The notes under the pieces are model-generated. The model ran no database searches, had not been told where the DNA came from, and saw only the letters and a program-made list of their open reading frames with translations. Below, in pieces: positions 27,214 to 34,538 of a DNA stretch of 34,538 nt. The first letter of the stretch is position 1; every line of letters starts with the position of its first letter. Source of the stretch: Aminicenans sp964648465 (GTDB taxonomy: Bacteria > Acidobacteriota > Aminicenantia > Aminicenantales > Aminicenantaceae); NCBI GenBank assembly GCA_964648465.1, contig CAZYMU010000029.1, positions 1-34,538 on the forward strand, written 5' to 3'. Position numbers and translations under genes: made by a program.

Positions 27214-28521
27214 ATGATACATCAAACGATAAAAAAATCCTGGATCGAATGGATTCTGCTCCTCATTCTGGTATTTCTGGCCCCTCTCTTTATTTTTCCA
27301 TCCGTAAAATATCTTTGCGTCTTGCTCATTCTTCCGGTTATTCTATTTATCCGTTTCCGGATTCGAAAAAGGTTCCTGCCAAAAACTGCTCTAGACTTGC
27401 CACTGCTGTTACTGACAATCCAGGTCATTGCTACATGTATTATTGTTCCCGATTTGTCTTTTAGCCTTCCCAAGATTACCGGTGTATTTTTCGGCATCCT
27501 TCTTTTTTATGCTGTAACTTCAGTTCTAATCGAAGAGGAATTCATCAAAGGTGGCATTTCTATATATATGCTTGGTGGTATGCTGTTTGCACTGCTCACT
27601 CTGTCCGGGCTCAACTGGGATTACGACAGCCTGGTATTTTCACTTGCCAGACTTCTGGGGATTTCTCTTGATAAAACCGTATTCACAAGGCAGGTAATTC
27701 CATCCCTGGAAAAAGTAATTCCCAGACTAAATTGGGGCATTCCCGGATCCGAACATGGATTCAACGGCAATGCCATCGGCAGCTTCATTATCCTGCTTTT
27801 CCCTCTATGTCTTGCTATCTTAATCCCTTACTGCCGAAACAAATCAGCAGCAAATCGCCTGTATTCAAAAGGATATTTTGCCTTTTTCTTGATTCTATTT
27901 ATAGTTATCTTTTCAGGCATTTTGTTTTTGACCTTGTCCATCGTGAGCTGGATGGCACTTGTTATCAGCCTTTGGATTGTCTTTGTTTCAAAGAGGTGGA
28001 AAGCCGTAAGCGCTGGTCTCCTCGTGGCTCTTTTAATTTTTTCCATTCTAATCTTTCCTTCCAAATTTTCTTCCATGTCAAAAACAATCAAAGGAGATCT
28101 TGATCCAGAAAAAATCGATTACCGCCTGCACTGGTGGGGTATTGCTGTTGATACCATCAAAAGTAAACCTCTTTTCGGCATTGGAATGAACAGGATTCGG
28201 CTTCATCCCGAAATCGGTTATGAACGTTCTCATGTTCACAATCATTTTCTACAGACTGCCGCGGAACTGGGAATGCCAGCTCTCCTGGCCTATCTGGCCA
28301 TTGTTGCATTGGCAGCTATAATGTGTGTTCGCATCTGGCATAATCCTGCAGCAAGCTGGATGAAATATGCTGCTATGGGACTCGGCTGCGGCCAGTTGGC
28401 CCATTTTCTCTTCGGTACAATCGACTGCATACCGCTAGGAGCCAAAGTTGGGATTTTTTTCTGGCTTTCTCTCTCTATGATAACAGCCTTATATAATTAC
28501 AGCACCCGGAAAACTGCATAA
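27214..28521 (+). CDS. O-antigen ligase/polymerase-like membrane protein
   Basis: The 435-residue polytopic protein has about ten to twelve membrane segments. The family loop is clear: YRLHWWGIAVD, then KPLFGIGMNR, then SHVHNHFLQTAAELG with histidines H340, H342 and H344. This is the signature of WaaL/Wzy-type O-antigen ligases. It lacks the C-terminal soluble domain of the 24991 gene, so the two may split ligase and polymerase roles. No good ribosome site is visible before ATG 27214, though the promoter just upstream gives a leader of about 25 bases. The next gene, a glycosyltransferase, starts six bases after the stop, so both work in one pathway. Confidence 0.85.
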   Translation: MIHQTIKKSWIEWILLLILVFLAPLFIFPSVKYLCVLLILPVILFIRFRIRKRFLPKTALDLPLLLLTIQVIATCIIVPDLSFSLPKITGVFFGILLFYAVTSVLIEEEFIKGGISIYMLGGMLFALLTLSGLNWDYDSLVFSLARLLGISLDKTVFTRQVIPSLEKVIPRLNWGIPGSEHGFNGNAIGSFIILLFPLCLAILIPYCRNKSAANRLYSKGYFAFFLILFIVIFSGILFLTLSIVSWMALVISLWIVFVSKRWKAVSAGLLVALLIFSILIFPSKFSSMSKTIKGDLDPEKIDYRLHWWGIAVDTIKSKPLFGIGMNRIRLHPEIGYERSHVHNHFLQTAAELGMPALLAYLAIVALAAIMCVRIWHNPAASWMKYAAMGLGCGQLAHFLFGTIDCIPLGAKVGIFFWLSLSMITALYNYSTRKTA

Positions 28522-28526
28522 AGCTT

Positions 28527-29534
28527 ATGGCACAACAAATAAATAAACCTCTAGTTTCTATTATAATGCCATCCCTTAATGAAGCTGAGTATATTCGAAA
28601 AGCCATCAATACTCTACTGGATGACTTTGTACGTGCCAATGCGGAAATATTGATTGCAGACGGAATGAGCACGGATGGAACGCGGGAAATCATTAAGGAT
28701 TTGATCCAAAAAGGCTATCCTATCCACCTCCTTGATAATAAGAAAAAATATCAAGTTTACGGCCTAAATCTGGCAATCAAAGAAGCAAAAGGAGACATTA
28801 TTGTACGGACAGATGCCCATGCTTTATATCCGAAAGGATACGTACGGAAATGTGTGGAGCTTCTTGAGAAAACTGGGGCAATGAATGCAGGCGGCATCAT
28901 GAAACCTAAAGGAGTACCGACGCTGCAGTCGGCTGTTGCCTCAGCAATGCAGCATCCTCTTGGTGTTGGTGATGCTAAATTTCACCTTGGGAATTTCTCA
29001 GGTTGGGTCGACACAGTCTATCTGGGTGCTTTTCCCAAAAAAGTATTTAATCAGATCGGACTCTTTGACACTAACTGCCGGACCAATGAAGATGCGGAAT
29101 TTAACTTGCGCATTCTCAAGGCCGGGGGGAAGATTTATCTGGATAATTCACTAAAAATCGAATATACTCCACGGGCTTCATTGTCAGATCTTGCCCATCA
29201 GTATTTTAATTATGGAAAGGGAAGGAGTTACACTACACTTAAGCATAAAAAAATTACTTCATGGCGGCAAGTCGCCCCTGTTATCCTGGTTTTAGGCCTT
29301 ATTACTTCTTTGATCCTCGGATTTTGGATCCCTGCATTTTTCTCAGTCATTCCATTCTATTGGTTTACCCTGACCATATCCGGTCTTTTAACTCCGAGGA
29401 AAAAACATATTCCTTTAACACAGCGAATCATTTTGGGGACATTGTTTTTCATTATGCATACAAGCTGGGGAGTGGGATTCCTATCCTATCTTTTATCTCA
29501 TCCTTTCATAAAGACCAAAATCTCATCACAATAA
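28527..29534 (+). CDS. Family 2 glycosyltransferase, ExoA-like
   Basis: The 335-residue membrane-anchored glycosyltransferase has a GT-A fold: IIMPSLNEAEYI (12-23), ADGMSTDGT (44-52), the metal-binding TDAHA (95-99), and the NEDAEFNLR acid/base region (187-195). The QYFNYGKG segment at 225-232 takes the place of the family's QxxRW-type motif. Three membrane segments follow (about 249-268, 271-288, 300-322), as in ExoA of succinoglycan synthesis. It probably adds a sugar to an undecaprenyl-linked exopolysaccharide or O-unit on the cytoplasmic face. The six-base gap from the preceding ligase/polymerase gene indicates one operon. Confidence 0.88.
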   Translation: MAQQINKPLVSIIMPSLNEAEYIRKAINTLLDDFVRANAEILIADGMSTDGTREIIKDLIQKGYPIHLLDNKKKYQVYGLNLAIKEAKGDIIVRTDAHALYPKGYVRKCVELLEKTGAMNAGGIMKPKGVPTLQSAVASAMQHPLGVGDAKFHLGNFSGWVDTVYLGAFPKKVFNQIGLFDTNCRTNEDAEFNLRILKAGGKIYLDNSLKIEYTPRASLSDLAHQYFNYGKGRSYTTLKHKKITSWRQVAPVILVLGLITSLILGFWIPAFFSVIPFYWFTLTISGLLTPRKKHIPLTQRIILGTLFFIMHTSWGVGFLSYLLSHPFIKTKISSQ

Positions 29535-29641
29535 CGACTATCGGTGACTACTTCACAGAACGATTTAAAAGCAAATTCCTTGGAGGGGGCTATGTAGTTT
29601 TCATCCTTTTATTGGGATTTTTAGGTGGAGGAGTCGGCTAT

Positions 29642-29839
29642 ATGGTTTCTGCCAAGACAATAATGGCAATGACTCCTAAACCATTAGAAAAATGTACATA
29701 TGAGCAGCGATTAAGCATAGAGCAATTCAGGGAGTACCAGGTGTTGAAATCACGATTTGACGAAGGATTGAATCCCGAGGAAAAAGCACGCTATGAAATG
29801 CTAAATGAAAAAAACAAACATGGCAAACTTCGCTCTTGA
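29642..29839 (+). CDS. Small ORF after glycosyltransferase, hypothetical
   Basis: ATG 29642 opens a 65-residue frame with a strong GGAGGAG site at 29627-29633, eight bases upstream. The product is charged and helical (RLSIEQFREYQVL, NPEEKARYEMLNEK). The same frame stays open upstream through a hydrophobic stretch (about 29578-29641) that reads as a membrane segment, back past the glycosyltransferase stop at 29534. However, it holds no ATG or GTG there, only TTG 29612. The real product may therefore be longer, through a rare start codon or a frameshift from the glycosyltransferase. Family not recognised; a chain-length or accessory membrane protein is possible. Confidence 0.45.
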   Translation: MVSAKTIMAMTPKPLEKCTYEQRLSIEQFREYQVLKSRFDEGLNPEEKARYEMLNEKNKHGKLRS

Positions 29840-29990
29840 AGAATCCTATAATAATCATCAAAAAGTTATGCTTTTGTTGGCACTACGGATTTTGTGGAAA
29901 ATATGAAGGCCGATTTGTACGTCAAAGTAAATAATAGAAAAATCATAGAATTAAAAGGAACTTTTATATTGAAAAAATGGGGGCGATATT

Positions 29991-30797
29991 TTAGTCCAAT
30001 TGTCCTTGAAGTAGCATTATTCCTTGAAAGATATCATCGTAGCGCTCCTTATATTTTAAGAAGATTCCAATATCTTTTCTGGTGTAATATGGTTTTTCTT
30101 TAAGTTCCTTTCTAAGGGCTTCGATACTTTCCTTTGCAGCTTGTTTCGCAACTTCAGCCATTTTCTTCATGCCTTCTTTCTGTTGTGATGTTAGATAAGT
30201 TTCTTTACTTAAATCTCCTAAATCTGCAGTCTTAAGACTTGTTTCAGTATTCATGAGTAACTTATATAAAAAGTCAACTTTAGGTGCTCGTTTAGCAATT
30301 TCAACAGCTTCATCTAAGTTATTAAACCCAGCTTCTTTTGCAATAGTTTCTATCTTTTCTCTAGTTGGACGCGCAGCATCGACTTTCTTTTTAACTTCTT
30401 CTTGCATCTTACTTATTTTCTCCTCATCCTGTGTGCTCATTGCTTCTATTTTTTTCCCCATTTCATTATAAAGTGTCCCTGAAGTTTCCATGAACTCATC
30501 ATTAATATTGTTTATTTCAGATGCAGCCTTGATCAATTTCTCCCATGATTCCTCATTTACATATGGCTCTCCTTTGTTTAAAACATCTTTTAGCTCGGCA
30601 AGTGCACGGGTTGGAAATTTTTCATCTTCCTCAATATTCTTGGTAATGACATCTGTCTTGCTCTCTTCGACATCTGTGATTTCTTGAGTCTCTGCTACTT
30701 CCTTATTTACTTCCTCATCTTTTACTGTGGTTGAACTATTTTTTGAACAGTAAATTGAAAACAAAACAAAAAGAATAATAATAAAAATTTTTCTCAT
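29991..30797 (-). CDS. Putative lipoprotein, helical, unknown function
   Basis: The 268-residue protein has an N-terminal hydrophobic segment ending at C17 in FSIYCSKNSS. It reads as a lipoprotein signal with a loose lipobox. An acidic Ser/Thr/Glu-rich spacer (about 20-60) leads to a long charged alpha-helical body with coiled-coil character (about 60-260) and no recognisable domain. The start at 30797 is fixed by GGAGGT just upstream and by a promoter whose -10 (30821-30816) excludes an ATG at 30824. It likely sits on the periplasmic face of a membrane. It lies downstream of the TonB receptor gene but has its own promoter. Confidence 0.75.
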   Translation of the reverse strand: MRKIFIIILFVLFSIYCSKNSSTTVKDEEVNKEVAETQEITDVEESKTDVITKNIEEDEKFPTRALAELKDVLNKGEPYVNEESWEKLIKAASEINNINDEFMETSGTLYNEMGKKIEAMSTQDEEKISKMQEEVKKKVDAARPTREKIETIAKEAGFNNLDEAVEIAKRAPKVDFLYKLLMNTETSLKTADLGDLSKETYLTSQQKEGMKKMAEVAKQAAKESIEALRKELKEKPYYTRKDIGIFLKYKERYDDIFQGIMLLQGQLD

Positions 30798-30803
30798 TTT
30801 TAT

Positions 30804-30809
30804 ACCTCC
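30804..30809 (-). promoter_or_regulatory. Ribosome binding site deciding the lipoprotein start
   Basis: GGAGGT on the minus strand lies six bases before ATG 30797. The longer frame from 30824 would begin upstream of the -10 element. Confidence 0.7.
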
Positions 30810-30815
30810 ATGCGG

Positions 30816-30844
30816 ATAGTACAAACCTTAATTAAATATGTCAA
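30816..30844 (-). promoter_or_regulatory. Sigma70-type promoter of the lipoprotein gene
   Basis: TTGACA (30844-30839), 17-base spacer, TACTAT (30821-30816). The start site near 30809 gives a short leader of about 12 bases. A TCCTTC/GAAGGA inverted repeat (30848-30872) sits directly upstream of the -35. Confidence 0.7.
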
Positions 30845-30902
30845 AAATCCTTCCTTATAAGAATTTGAAGGACAAGAAATTCCTTTCTAATCTTTATCAA
30901 AG

Positions 30903-30929
30903 AAAAAATGGTCCGTTCAGCAAACGGGC
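30903..30929 (-). terminator. Probable terminator of the TonB receptor gene
   Basis: On the minus strand CCGTT-TGCTG-AACGG forms a stem (30927-30913), followed a few bases later by six T (30908-30903). It lies about 25 bases after the receptor stop. A second dyad, ACAAGT/ACTTGT (30933-30951), precedes it. Confidence 0.45.
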
Positions 30930-30954
30930 TATACAAGTATTCATAACTTGTTTT

Positions 30955-33252
30955 TTAGAATGAAAATTCGAATCCTGTGTAAAAAGATCTAGGTCGAGCT
31001 GGTCCGTAGACATAACCTGAATCTCTCTCAATTCCTTTGTCCAGATCGCTCTGATAAGAATCAAATAGATTATATGCCCCAACGAAAACGCTGGCTTGGT
31101 TGCTTTGACCCAAATTGAAGGCCTTTTTAAGCCTAGCGTTCACGACCCAAAAAGTTTGTCCCGTTTCCAACCTGTCCTTATCGATATACCCAGCGAAATG
31201 GGGGATTTTCATTTTCCCTGTGTATTCCAGGGATATATCTATATAGGCAATTCTTGAGTTTTCATAACTCAAGCGGGCATAACCATAGGAATTAGGAGTC
31301 CTGAAAAAATCTCTAGATCTAAAATCTGGTTCGGGCTCATCGAATCTGCTTCGCTGTACTGTTAATCCAGCACCAAAAGATAAATAGGTCCCAAATCCGC
31401 AGCCGAGATCAGTAGAAAGTCCAAACACTTTTGCATTCGATCCATTCATTCTTTCAAAAACCATTGCGTTTTCTCTCGGGTCAAATTCCTGTTCATGAAG
31501 AACAAAGGCATCTTTTAGCAACGCGTAGAAACTTTCCACACTGAATTGAAACACATTTCTTCCGATCTCTCTACCGAAATCAAAACCAGTACTCACACTA
31601 TAAGATCCTTCTTTCCTTAGATCCGAGGAATTTTCAATGATCATTCCTTCACCTCCAACTTGGGTAATGTGAAGATCCTCATCAAAAACCTGAGGTGCCC
31701 TGTAACCGGTTGAGAATGTTGTTCTCCAGCTTAGATCCTTTGTAAGGTTTAAAAGAAGGCTCATCCTTGGGTTAAAGATTAGATCATCGATCAATGAATG
31801 CTTGCTTAATCTTATGCCTGCGAGAAGAAAAACGGTTTTGTTGAATTTGATATCATCCTGGGCGAAAAATCCAAACTCATTATAATCGTCGTCGATTTCT
31901 CTCCCGTATCCCAGAGCTTTATCTTTGATTTTTTCTGCTTTAAATTGAACTCCAGCAGAAATAAGGTGTGAACCCGCTTGATAATTTATCTGCATGTTTA
32001 GAAATGTTACAGGATTTTTTGTTGATCCATAGGCATTAAGATTCTTTTCGGCTCCGTAATACGTATCTCTTTCTGCATACATATGAGAAAAGGAAATATT
32101 GTAATACCCCTTTTTGATCAGATATTGATTCCAATCCAAAGAAACATCTAAAAGGTCTGAGTTTATCCACTCAGCGATATTGGCTTCATGAGGAGGTCTA
32201 TCAAATAGGTCTCCCCCTCTTCTGTCTTCAGTGATTCTGATCAAGCTTAGCTTGAGTTTACCTTTAATGTCAGGGAAATAATTGTAAAAGTTTAATCCAA
32301 AGCTCGTACTTCTTAAACGGCCAATTTCAGAAAAGCCATCGCCGTCTAAGTCGACCGGATCTCTTCTTTTGTAGTTGGCAAAAAGGAAACCCTTTGTATT
32401 TCCATCCTTGGTGACTAGACTATTTTGAAAGCCCAGATTTGTATAGGGCTCTCCATTATTTGATTCCTGATGCAATTTTATCTTTGTTTTATTTCCCATC
32501 GGCTCTTTAGTTAAAACGTTTATCACTCCAGCCACAGCATTTCCTCCATAGAGAGCCGAGCCACCGCCTTTTACTACTTCGATCCTGTTGAGCATTTCTG
32601 CCGGAATTTGTTCTAGCCCATAGACTCCGATCATTGAGCTGAAAATTGGGGAATTGTCAATGAGGATTTGTGAGTATTTCCCATCCATCCCGTTAATACG
32701 AACCTGTGTAAAATTACAATTCTGACAATTGTTTTCAACCCTGATTCCTGTTAGAAGGCAAAGGGATTCAGCCAATTGAGATGCCTGTTTTTGTTCGATT
32801 TCTCTTGCAGTAATGATTTCGGTTTTTACTGGAACTTCAACATAGAGCTTTGGAGTCCTTGTAGCTGTTACGACAATTTCCTCTGAGAGTTTTTTCAGCA
32901 ATTTAACATTGAATGTCATGTTGCTTTTTATTAGGTCAAATTGCTCAGAACGGAAATCCATATAACCGTCTGCATAGACCTCAATATGATATTTTCCGGG
33001 AGGGACAGCTCGAATTTCGAATGTTCCACTTTCATCGGTTTCTGTGGATTTAGCGATTTCCGGAATTAAAACAACCGCTTTTTTAATGGGATCGCCTTCA
33101 TAGGCCTTAACAACGCCGGAAAGCTTTAAGAATTTAGCTTCTCCAATATGCTGCTTTCCAGAGCTAGATATTGTTGCTTGCTGGGCTTGGAGAAGCAGAG
33201 AAGAGATTAAACTTGTGAAAATTATTAATAAGATCATTATTTTTTTTCTCAT
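30955..33252 (-). CDS. TonB-dependent outer-membrane receptor
   Basis: The 765-residue outer-membrane protein has a signal peptide at 1-24 and a carboxypeptidase-regulatory-like beta domain (about 43-118). A TonB box EEIVVTATR lies at 124-132, followed by a plug (about 138-250). The rest is a 22-strand-type barrel ending in phenylalanine (GFEFSF). The plug carries a C-Q-N-C pair (176, 179) followed by QVRINGMDG and GVYGLEQIP, a pattern common in Bacteroidetes-type receptors. The two cysteines could bind a metal or form a disulfide. The ligand is unknown. The upstream small CPAC protein and the nearby ArsR-like gene point to a metal or metal complex. It has a GAGGAG ribosome site and is probably transcribed with the 33353 gene. 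Confidence 0.93.
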   Translation of the reverse strand: MRKKIMILLIIFTSLISSLLLQAQQATISSSGKQHIGEAKFLKLSGVVKAYEGDPIKKAVVLIPEIAKSTETDESGTFEIRAVPPGKYHIEVYADGYMDFRSEQFDLIKSNMTFNVKLLKKLSEEIVVTATRTPKLYVEVPVKTEIITAREIEQKQASQLAESLCLLTGIRVENNCQNCNFTQVRINGMDGKYSQILIDNSPIFSSMIGVYGLEQIPAEMLNRIEVVKGGGSALYGGNAVAGVINVLTKEPMGNKTKIKLHQESNNGEPYTNLGFQNSLVTKDGNTKGFLFANYKRRDPVDLDGDGFSEIGRLRSTSFGLNFYNYFPDIKGKLKLSLIRITEDRRGGDLFDRPPHEANIAEWINSDLLDVSLDWNQYLIKKGYYNISFSHMYAERDTYYGAEKNLNAYGSTKNPVTFLNMQINYQAGSHLISAGVQFKAEKIKDKALGYGREIDDDYNEFGFFAQDDIKFNKTVFLLAGIRLSKHSLIDDLIFNPRMSLLLNLTKDLSWRTTFSTGYRAPQVFDEDLHITQVGGEGMIIENSSDLRKEGSYSVSTGFDFGREIGRNVFQFSVESFYALLKDAFVLHEQEFDPRENAMVFERMNGSNAKVFGLSTDLGCGFGTYLSFGAGLTVQRSRFDEPEPDFRSRDFFRTPNSYGYARLSYENSRIAYIDISLEYTGKMKIPHFAGYIDKDRLETGQTFWVVNARLKKAFNLGQSNQASVFVGAYNLFDSYQSDLDKGIERDSGYVYGPARPRSFYTGFEFSF

Positions 33253-33297
33253 TGTTCTCTCCTCAAATTAATGTGTTGTACTTAAAAATTAGCTTCA

Positions 33298-33312
33298 GAG
33301 TACTGACTACTC
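33298..33312. promoter_or_regulatory. GAGTA-N5-TACTC dyad upstream of receptor gene
   Basis: This is a perfect five-base inverted repeat in the 100-base gap before the TonB receptor. I found no convincing -35/-10 pair in the gap, so it may be an operator, a processing hairpin, or chance. Confidence 0.3.
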
Positions 33313-33352
33313 CTGTTCAGACAAATTAGAGTAGATCAGTTTATCAATGAAA

Positions 33353-33649
33353 TTAAATCTCAGGAGGGGAACGAGAGGAGGATTCAATAATTAAGATGTA
33401 AGTATAATGAAAAGAATATGATGTTTTCAGAATTCCTGTTATCAAGGGAGACCGCAGATGGAAGAAGTGAATCTGGCTGGTGGCAAATGTGGTATTCAGG
33501 AATTGACAAGCAGGACAGTCATCTCTTTCCGTAAGAGTTGTTTCTGTGTGAAAAAAGTTGATAAACAGTGTAACTGTCAGAAAAAAGAAAAGGAAAGCCA
33601 CATTGAAGTACTTTTTTCTGTTTCTACGTGTAATCGTGTTTCTTTTCAT
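33353..33649 (-). CDS. Small membrane/exported protein with HTE and CPAC motifs
   Basis: The 98-residue protein has a basic N-terminus, one membrane or signal segment (about 16-33), then H34-T-E and C45-P-A-C48 with further histidines (61, 64, 81). Short proteins with this layout of a signal, an H-T/S-H/E cluster and a CP.C..N element occur next to TonB-dependent receptors; metal binding is a reasonable inference. It lies 100 bases upstream of the receptor on the same strand. A very good promoter (33687-33659) ends nine bases before the ATG, so the mRNA would be nearly leaderless. There is no Shine-Dalgarno. Plus-strand frames here are shadows. Confidence 0.7.
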   Translation of the reverse strand: MKRNTITRRNRKKYFNVAFLFFFLTVTLFINFFHTETTLTERDDCPACQFLNTTFATSQIHFFHLRSPLITGILKTSYSFHYTYILIIESSSRSPPEI

Positions 33650-33658
33650 GTGGATTGA

Positions 33659-33687
33659 ATATTATCTTTATTTAATTTCGATGTCAA
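33659..33687 (-). promoter_or_regulatory. Strong sigma70-type promoter for CPAC protein and receptor
   Basis: TTGACA (33687-33682), 17-base spacer, TAATAT (33664-33659) on the minus strand. The predicted start near 33652 is only about three bases from ATG 33649. Confidence 0.7.
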
Positions 33688-33808
33688 GAAGCAAAAAAGC
33701 TAAGAAGTCCAGGCGCAATCGTCTAAAACGAAATCATTTGAAAAATCCAAACAGTAAATCATTTCAACGGGCCTGAAAGCACTCCTGTATTTAAGAAGAT
33801 TCCTGGTT

Positions 33809-33814
33809 TATAAT
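33809..33814 (+). promoter_or_regulatory. -10 element for zinc-ribbon membrane protein
   Basis: TATAAT lies eight bases before ATG 33823, with a poor -35 (TGTATT at 33786). The mRNA would be leaderless or nearly so, consistent with the missing Shine-Dalgarno. Confidence 0.4.
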
Positions 33815-33822
33815 GATTTACT

Positions 33823-34128
33823 ATGAAACAGAATTTGTATGCGAAGGGGTATCGTCACTGCCCCTATTGTGGTTCGGACAACATCGCATCGGCGGAACAG
33901 GAGTTCAAAACCGATTATCCGTTCTGGATCGTCCTTGTTGCGGCGTTTTTACTCCTCGGCGTGGCAGGAACTGTATTCATACTACTCCAGCTTCATCCCG
34001 TCATCCTCATCCTCGCCCTCATCGCCATAGCCACCGCACTTCTTAACACCAAATCTCACAGAAAAAAAAGAGCCAAGAAAAACGAGTTCATCTGCCTAGA
34101 TTGTGAGAAAAGATTCCAGATAAAATAA
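33823..34128 (+). CDS. Small membrane protein with split zinc ribbon
   Basis: The 101-residue protein has CPYC at 13-16, two membrane segments (about 34-55 and 58-74), a basic loop and CLDC at 91-94. The two CxxC knuckles would meet on the cytoplasmic side to form one zinc ribbon around a helical hairpin, an arrangement seen in small uncharacterised bacterial membrane proteins. Local G+C looks higher than in the flanking A/T-rich DNA. No Shine-Dalgarno is seen. Function unknown. Confidence 0.75.
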   Translation: MKQNLYAKGYRHCPYCGSDNIASAEQEFKTDYPFWIVLVAAFLLLGVAGTVFILLQLHPVILILALIAIATALLNTKSHRKKRAKKNEFICLDCEKRFQIK

Positions 34129-34410
34129 TCAAAATCGCCCGATATATTACAATACTTACTCTGTCCATCGCAGATTTATCTTTCACATAATGAATTCCGG
34201 GAACATCTGTTAATCGGAAAATTTATCCTATTTGAATACAAACAAGCAGTAAAAAATAAGTTAACTTCCTATTGACAAAATCAAAATAATTTACTAATGT
34301 GAGAAACTTCAGAATGAAAAAATTTACTATTATGCTGCAAGTACAGTAATTAATAAGTACAGGATGTTGTAATTTTTAGTAATTTAAAAATACGATTTCA
34401 ATAAATTAAA
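34129..34410. other. A/T-rich intergenic region before ArsR-like gene
   Basis: These 282 bases contain no convincing ORF. TTGACA at 34272-34277 has a 17-base spacer to a weak TAATGT at 34295. AAGTACAG occurs at 34339-34346 and 34355-34362, sixteen bases apart, bracketing TAATTA. This is a possible site for the regulator encoded just downstream. Confidence 0.4.
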
Positions 34411-34538
34411 ATGGAAATTAATTATTTAAAAAATAGTGATTTGTTTAAAGCAATAGGGCATCCGGTAAGATTGCATATTCTATATGGGCTTATGAAAGAT
34501 GATTGTAATGTGAGTAAAATTGTTAAATCTCTGGGAAT
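34411..34538 (+). CDS. ArsR/SmtB-family transcriptional regulator, partial (cut by window end)
   Basis: Only the first 42 codons are present. The frame contains the ArsR-family opening LFKAIGHPVRLHILYGLM (residues 11-28), the first helices of the winged helix-turn-helix. DDCNVSKIVKSLG follows, where the family often has its ELCVCDL metal site; one cysteine (C31) is retained at that place. Family members repress metal or redox genes and release DNA on binding. No strong ribosome site is visible. It may control the nearby receptor locus or its own operon to the right. Confidence 0.8.
   Translation, partial: MEINYLKNSDLFKAIGHPVRLHILYGLMKDDCNVSKIVKSLG

Noticed and set aside
29261..29641. Upstream part of the 192-codon frame overlapping the glycosyltransferase
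   Set aside because: The segment before 29534 is an out-of-frame shadow of an intact glycosyltransferase; only the tail after 29642 is kept.
29866..29873. AAAAG/CTTTT hairpin after the small tail ORF as a terminator
   Set aside because: The stem is short, A/T only and not followed by a T run.
29894..30103. 69-residue plus-strand ORF at the lipoprotein 3' end
   Set aside because: Its second half is antisense to the lipoprotein gene and no ribosome site is visible; a gene remnant cannot be excluded.
33681..33776. 31-residue very basic plus-strand ORF
   Set aside because: It overlaps the minus-strand promoter at 33659-33687 and has no ribosome site; its Lys/Arg richness may reflect A-rich DNA.
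1..34538. CRISPR arrays, tRNA or rRNA genes, transposases
   Set aside because: No regularly spaced repeat array, no tRNA- or rRNA-like sequence and no transposase or integrase motif was seen on either strand.

Overview
The window (about 39% G+C by eye) comes from a diderm, Gram-negative-type bacterium. It carries a TonB-dependent receptor, secreted dipeptidyl-peptidase IV and M14 peptidases, a sortilin-like Asp-box propeller protein, ABC-F and PlsY, and many signal peptides. This mix resembles Acidobacteriota, in particular candidate lineages such as Aminicenantes, but no rRNA or other marker is present, so the taxon is inference only.

Layout. 1-853 (+): a promoter, a previously easy-to-miss 40-residue ORF, and a divergent PlsY-like acyltransferase. 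1014-6139 (+): two secreted peptidases (S9B DPP IV and a zinc M14 carboxypeptidase). 6161-19310 (-): a tight run of seven genes, all encoding exported proteins. Its first gene carries a C-terminal ricin-type beta-trefoil, and the other six share a [FY]YY[LV]P N-terminal motif and other blocks I cannot assign to a named family. 19459-21399 (-): ABC-F ATPase. 21490-24939 (+): Asp-box propeller protein, divergent from ABC-F with overlapping promoters. 24991-29839 (+): surface polysaccharide genes (two O-antigen ligase/polymerase-like proteins, an ExoA-like family 2 glycosyltransferase, a small tail ORF). 29991-33649 (-): a lipoprotein, a TonB-dependent receptor and a small HTE/CPAC membrane protein. 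33823-34538 (+): a zinc-ribbon membrane protein and the start of an ArsR-type regulator.

The most novel content is the 6161-19310 operon. Four of its genes alternate as two subtypes (B-A-B-A in transcription order), which implies duplication of a two-gene unit. One copy has gained about 435 residues containing two TPR-like segments and a Lys/Ala/Glu-rich tract. A divergent member ends in an IPT/TIG-like domain. Together these suggest a secreted multi-subunit, possibly glycan-binding, surface or periplasmic assembly; that function is inference. The receptor/CPAC protein/ArsR end looks like a metal-linked uptake locus, and the 24991-29839 block like exopolysaccharide or O-antigen assembly. A recurrent promoter form, TTGAC[CG]-N14-TGATATA, precedes three separate transcription units.
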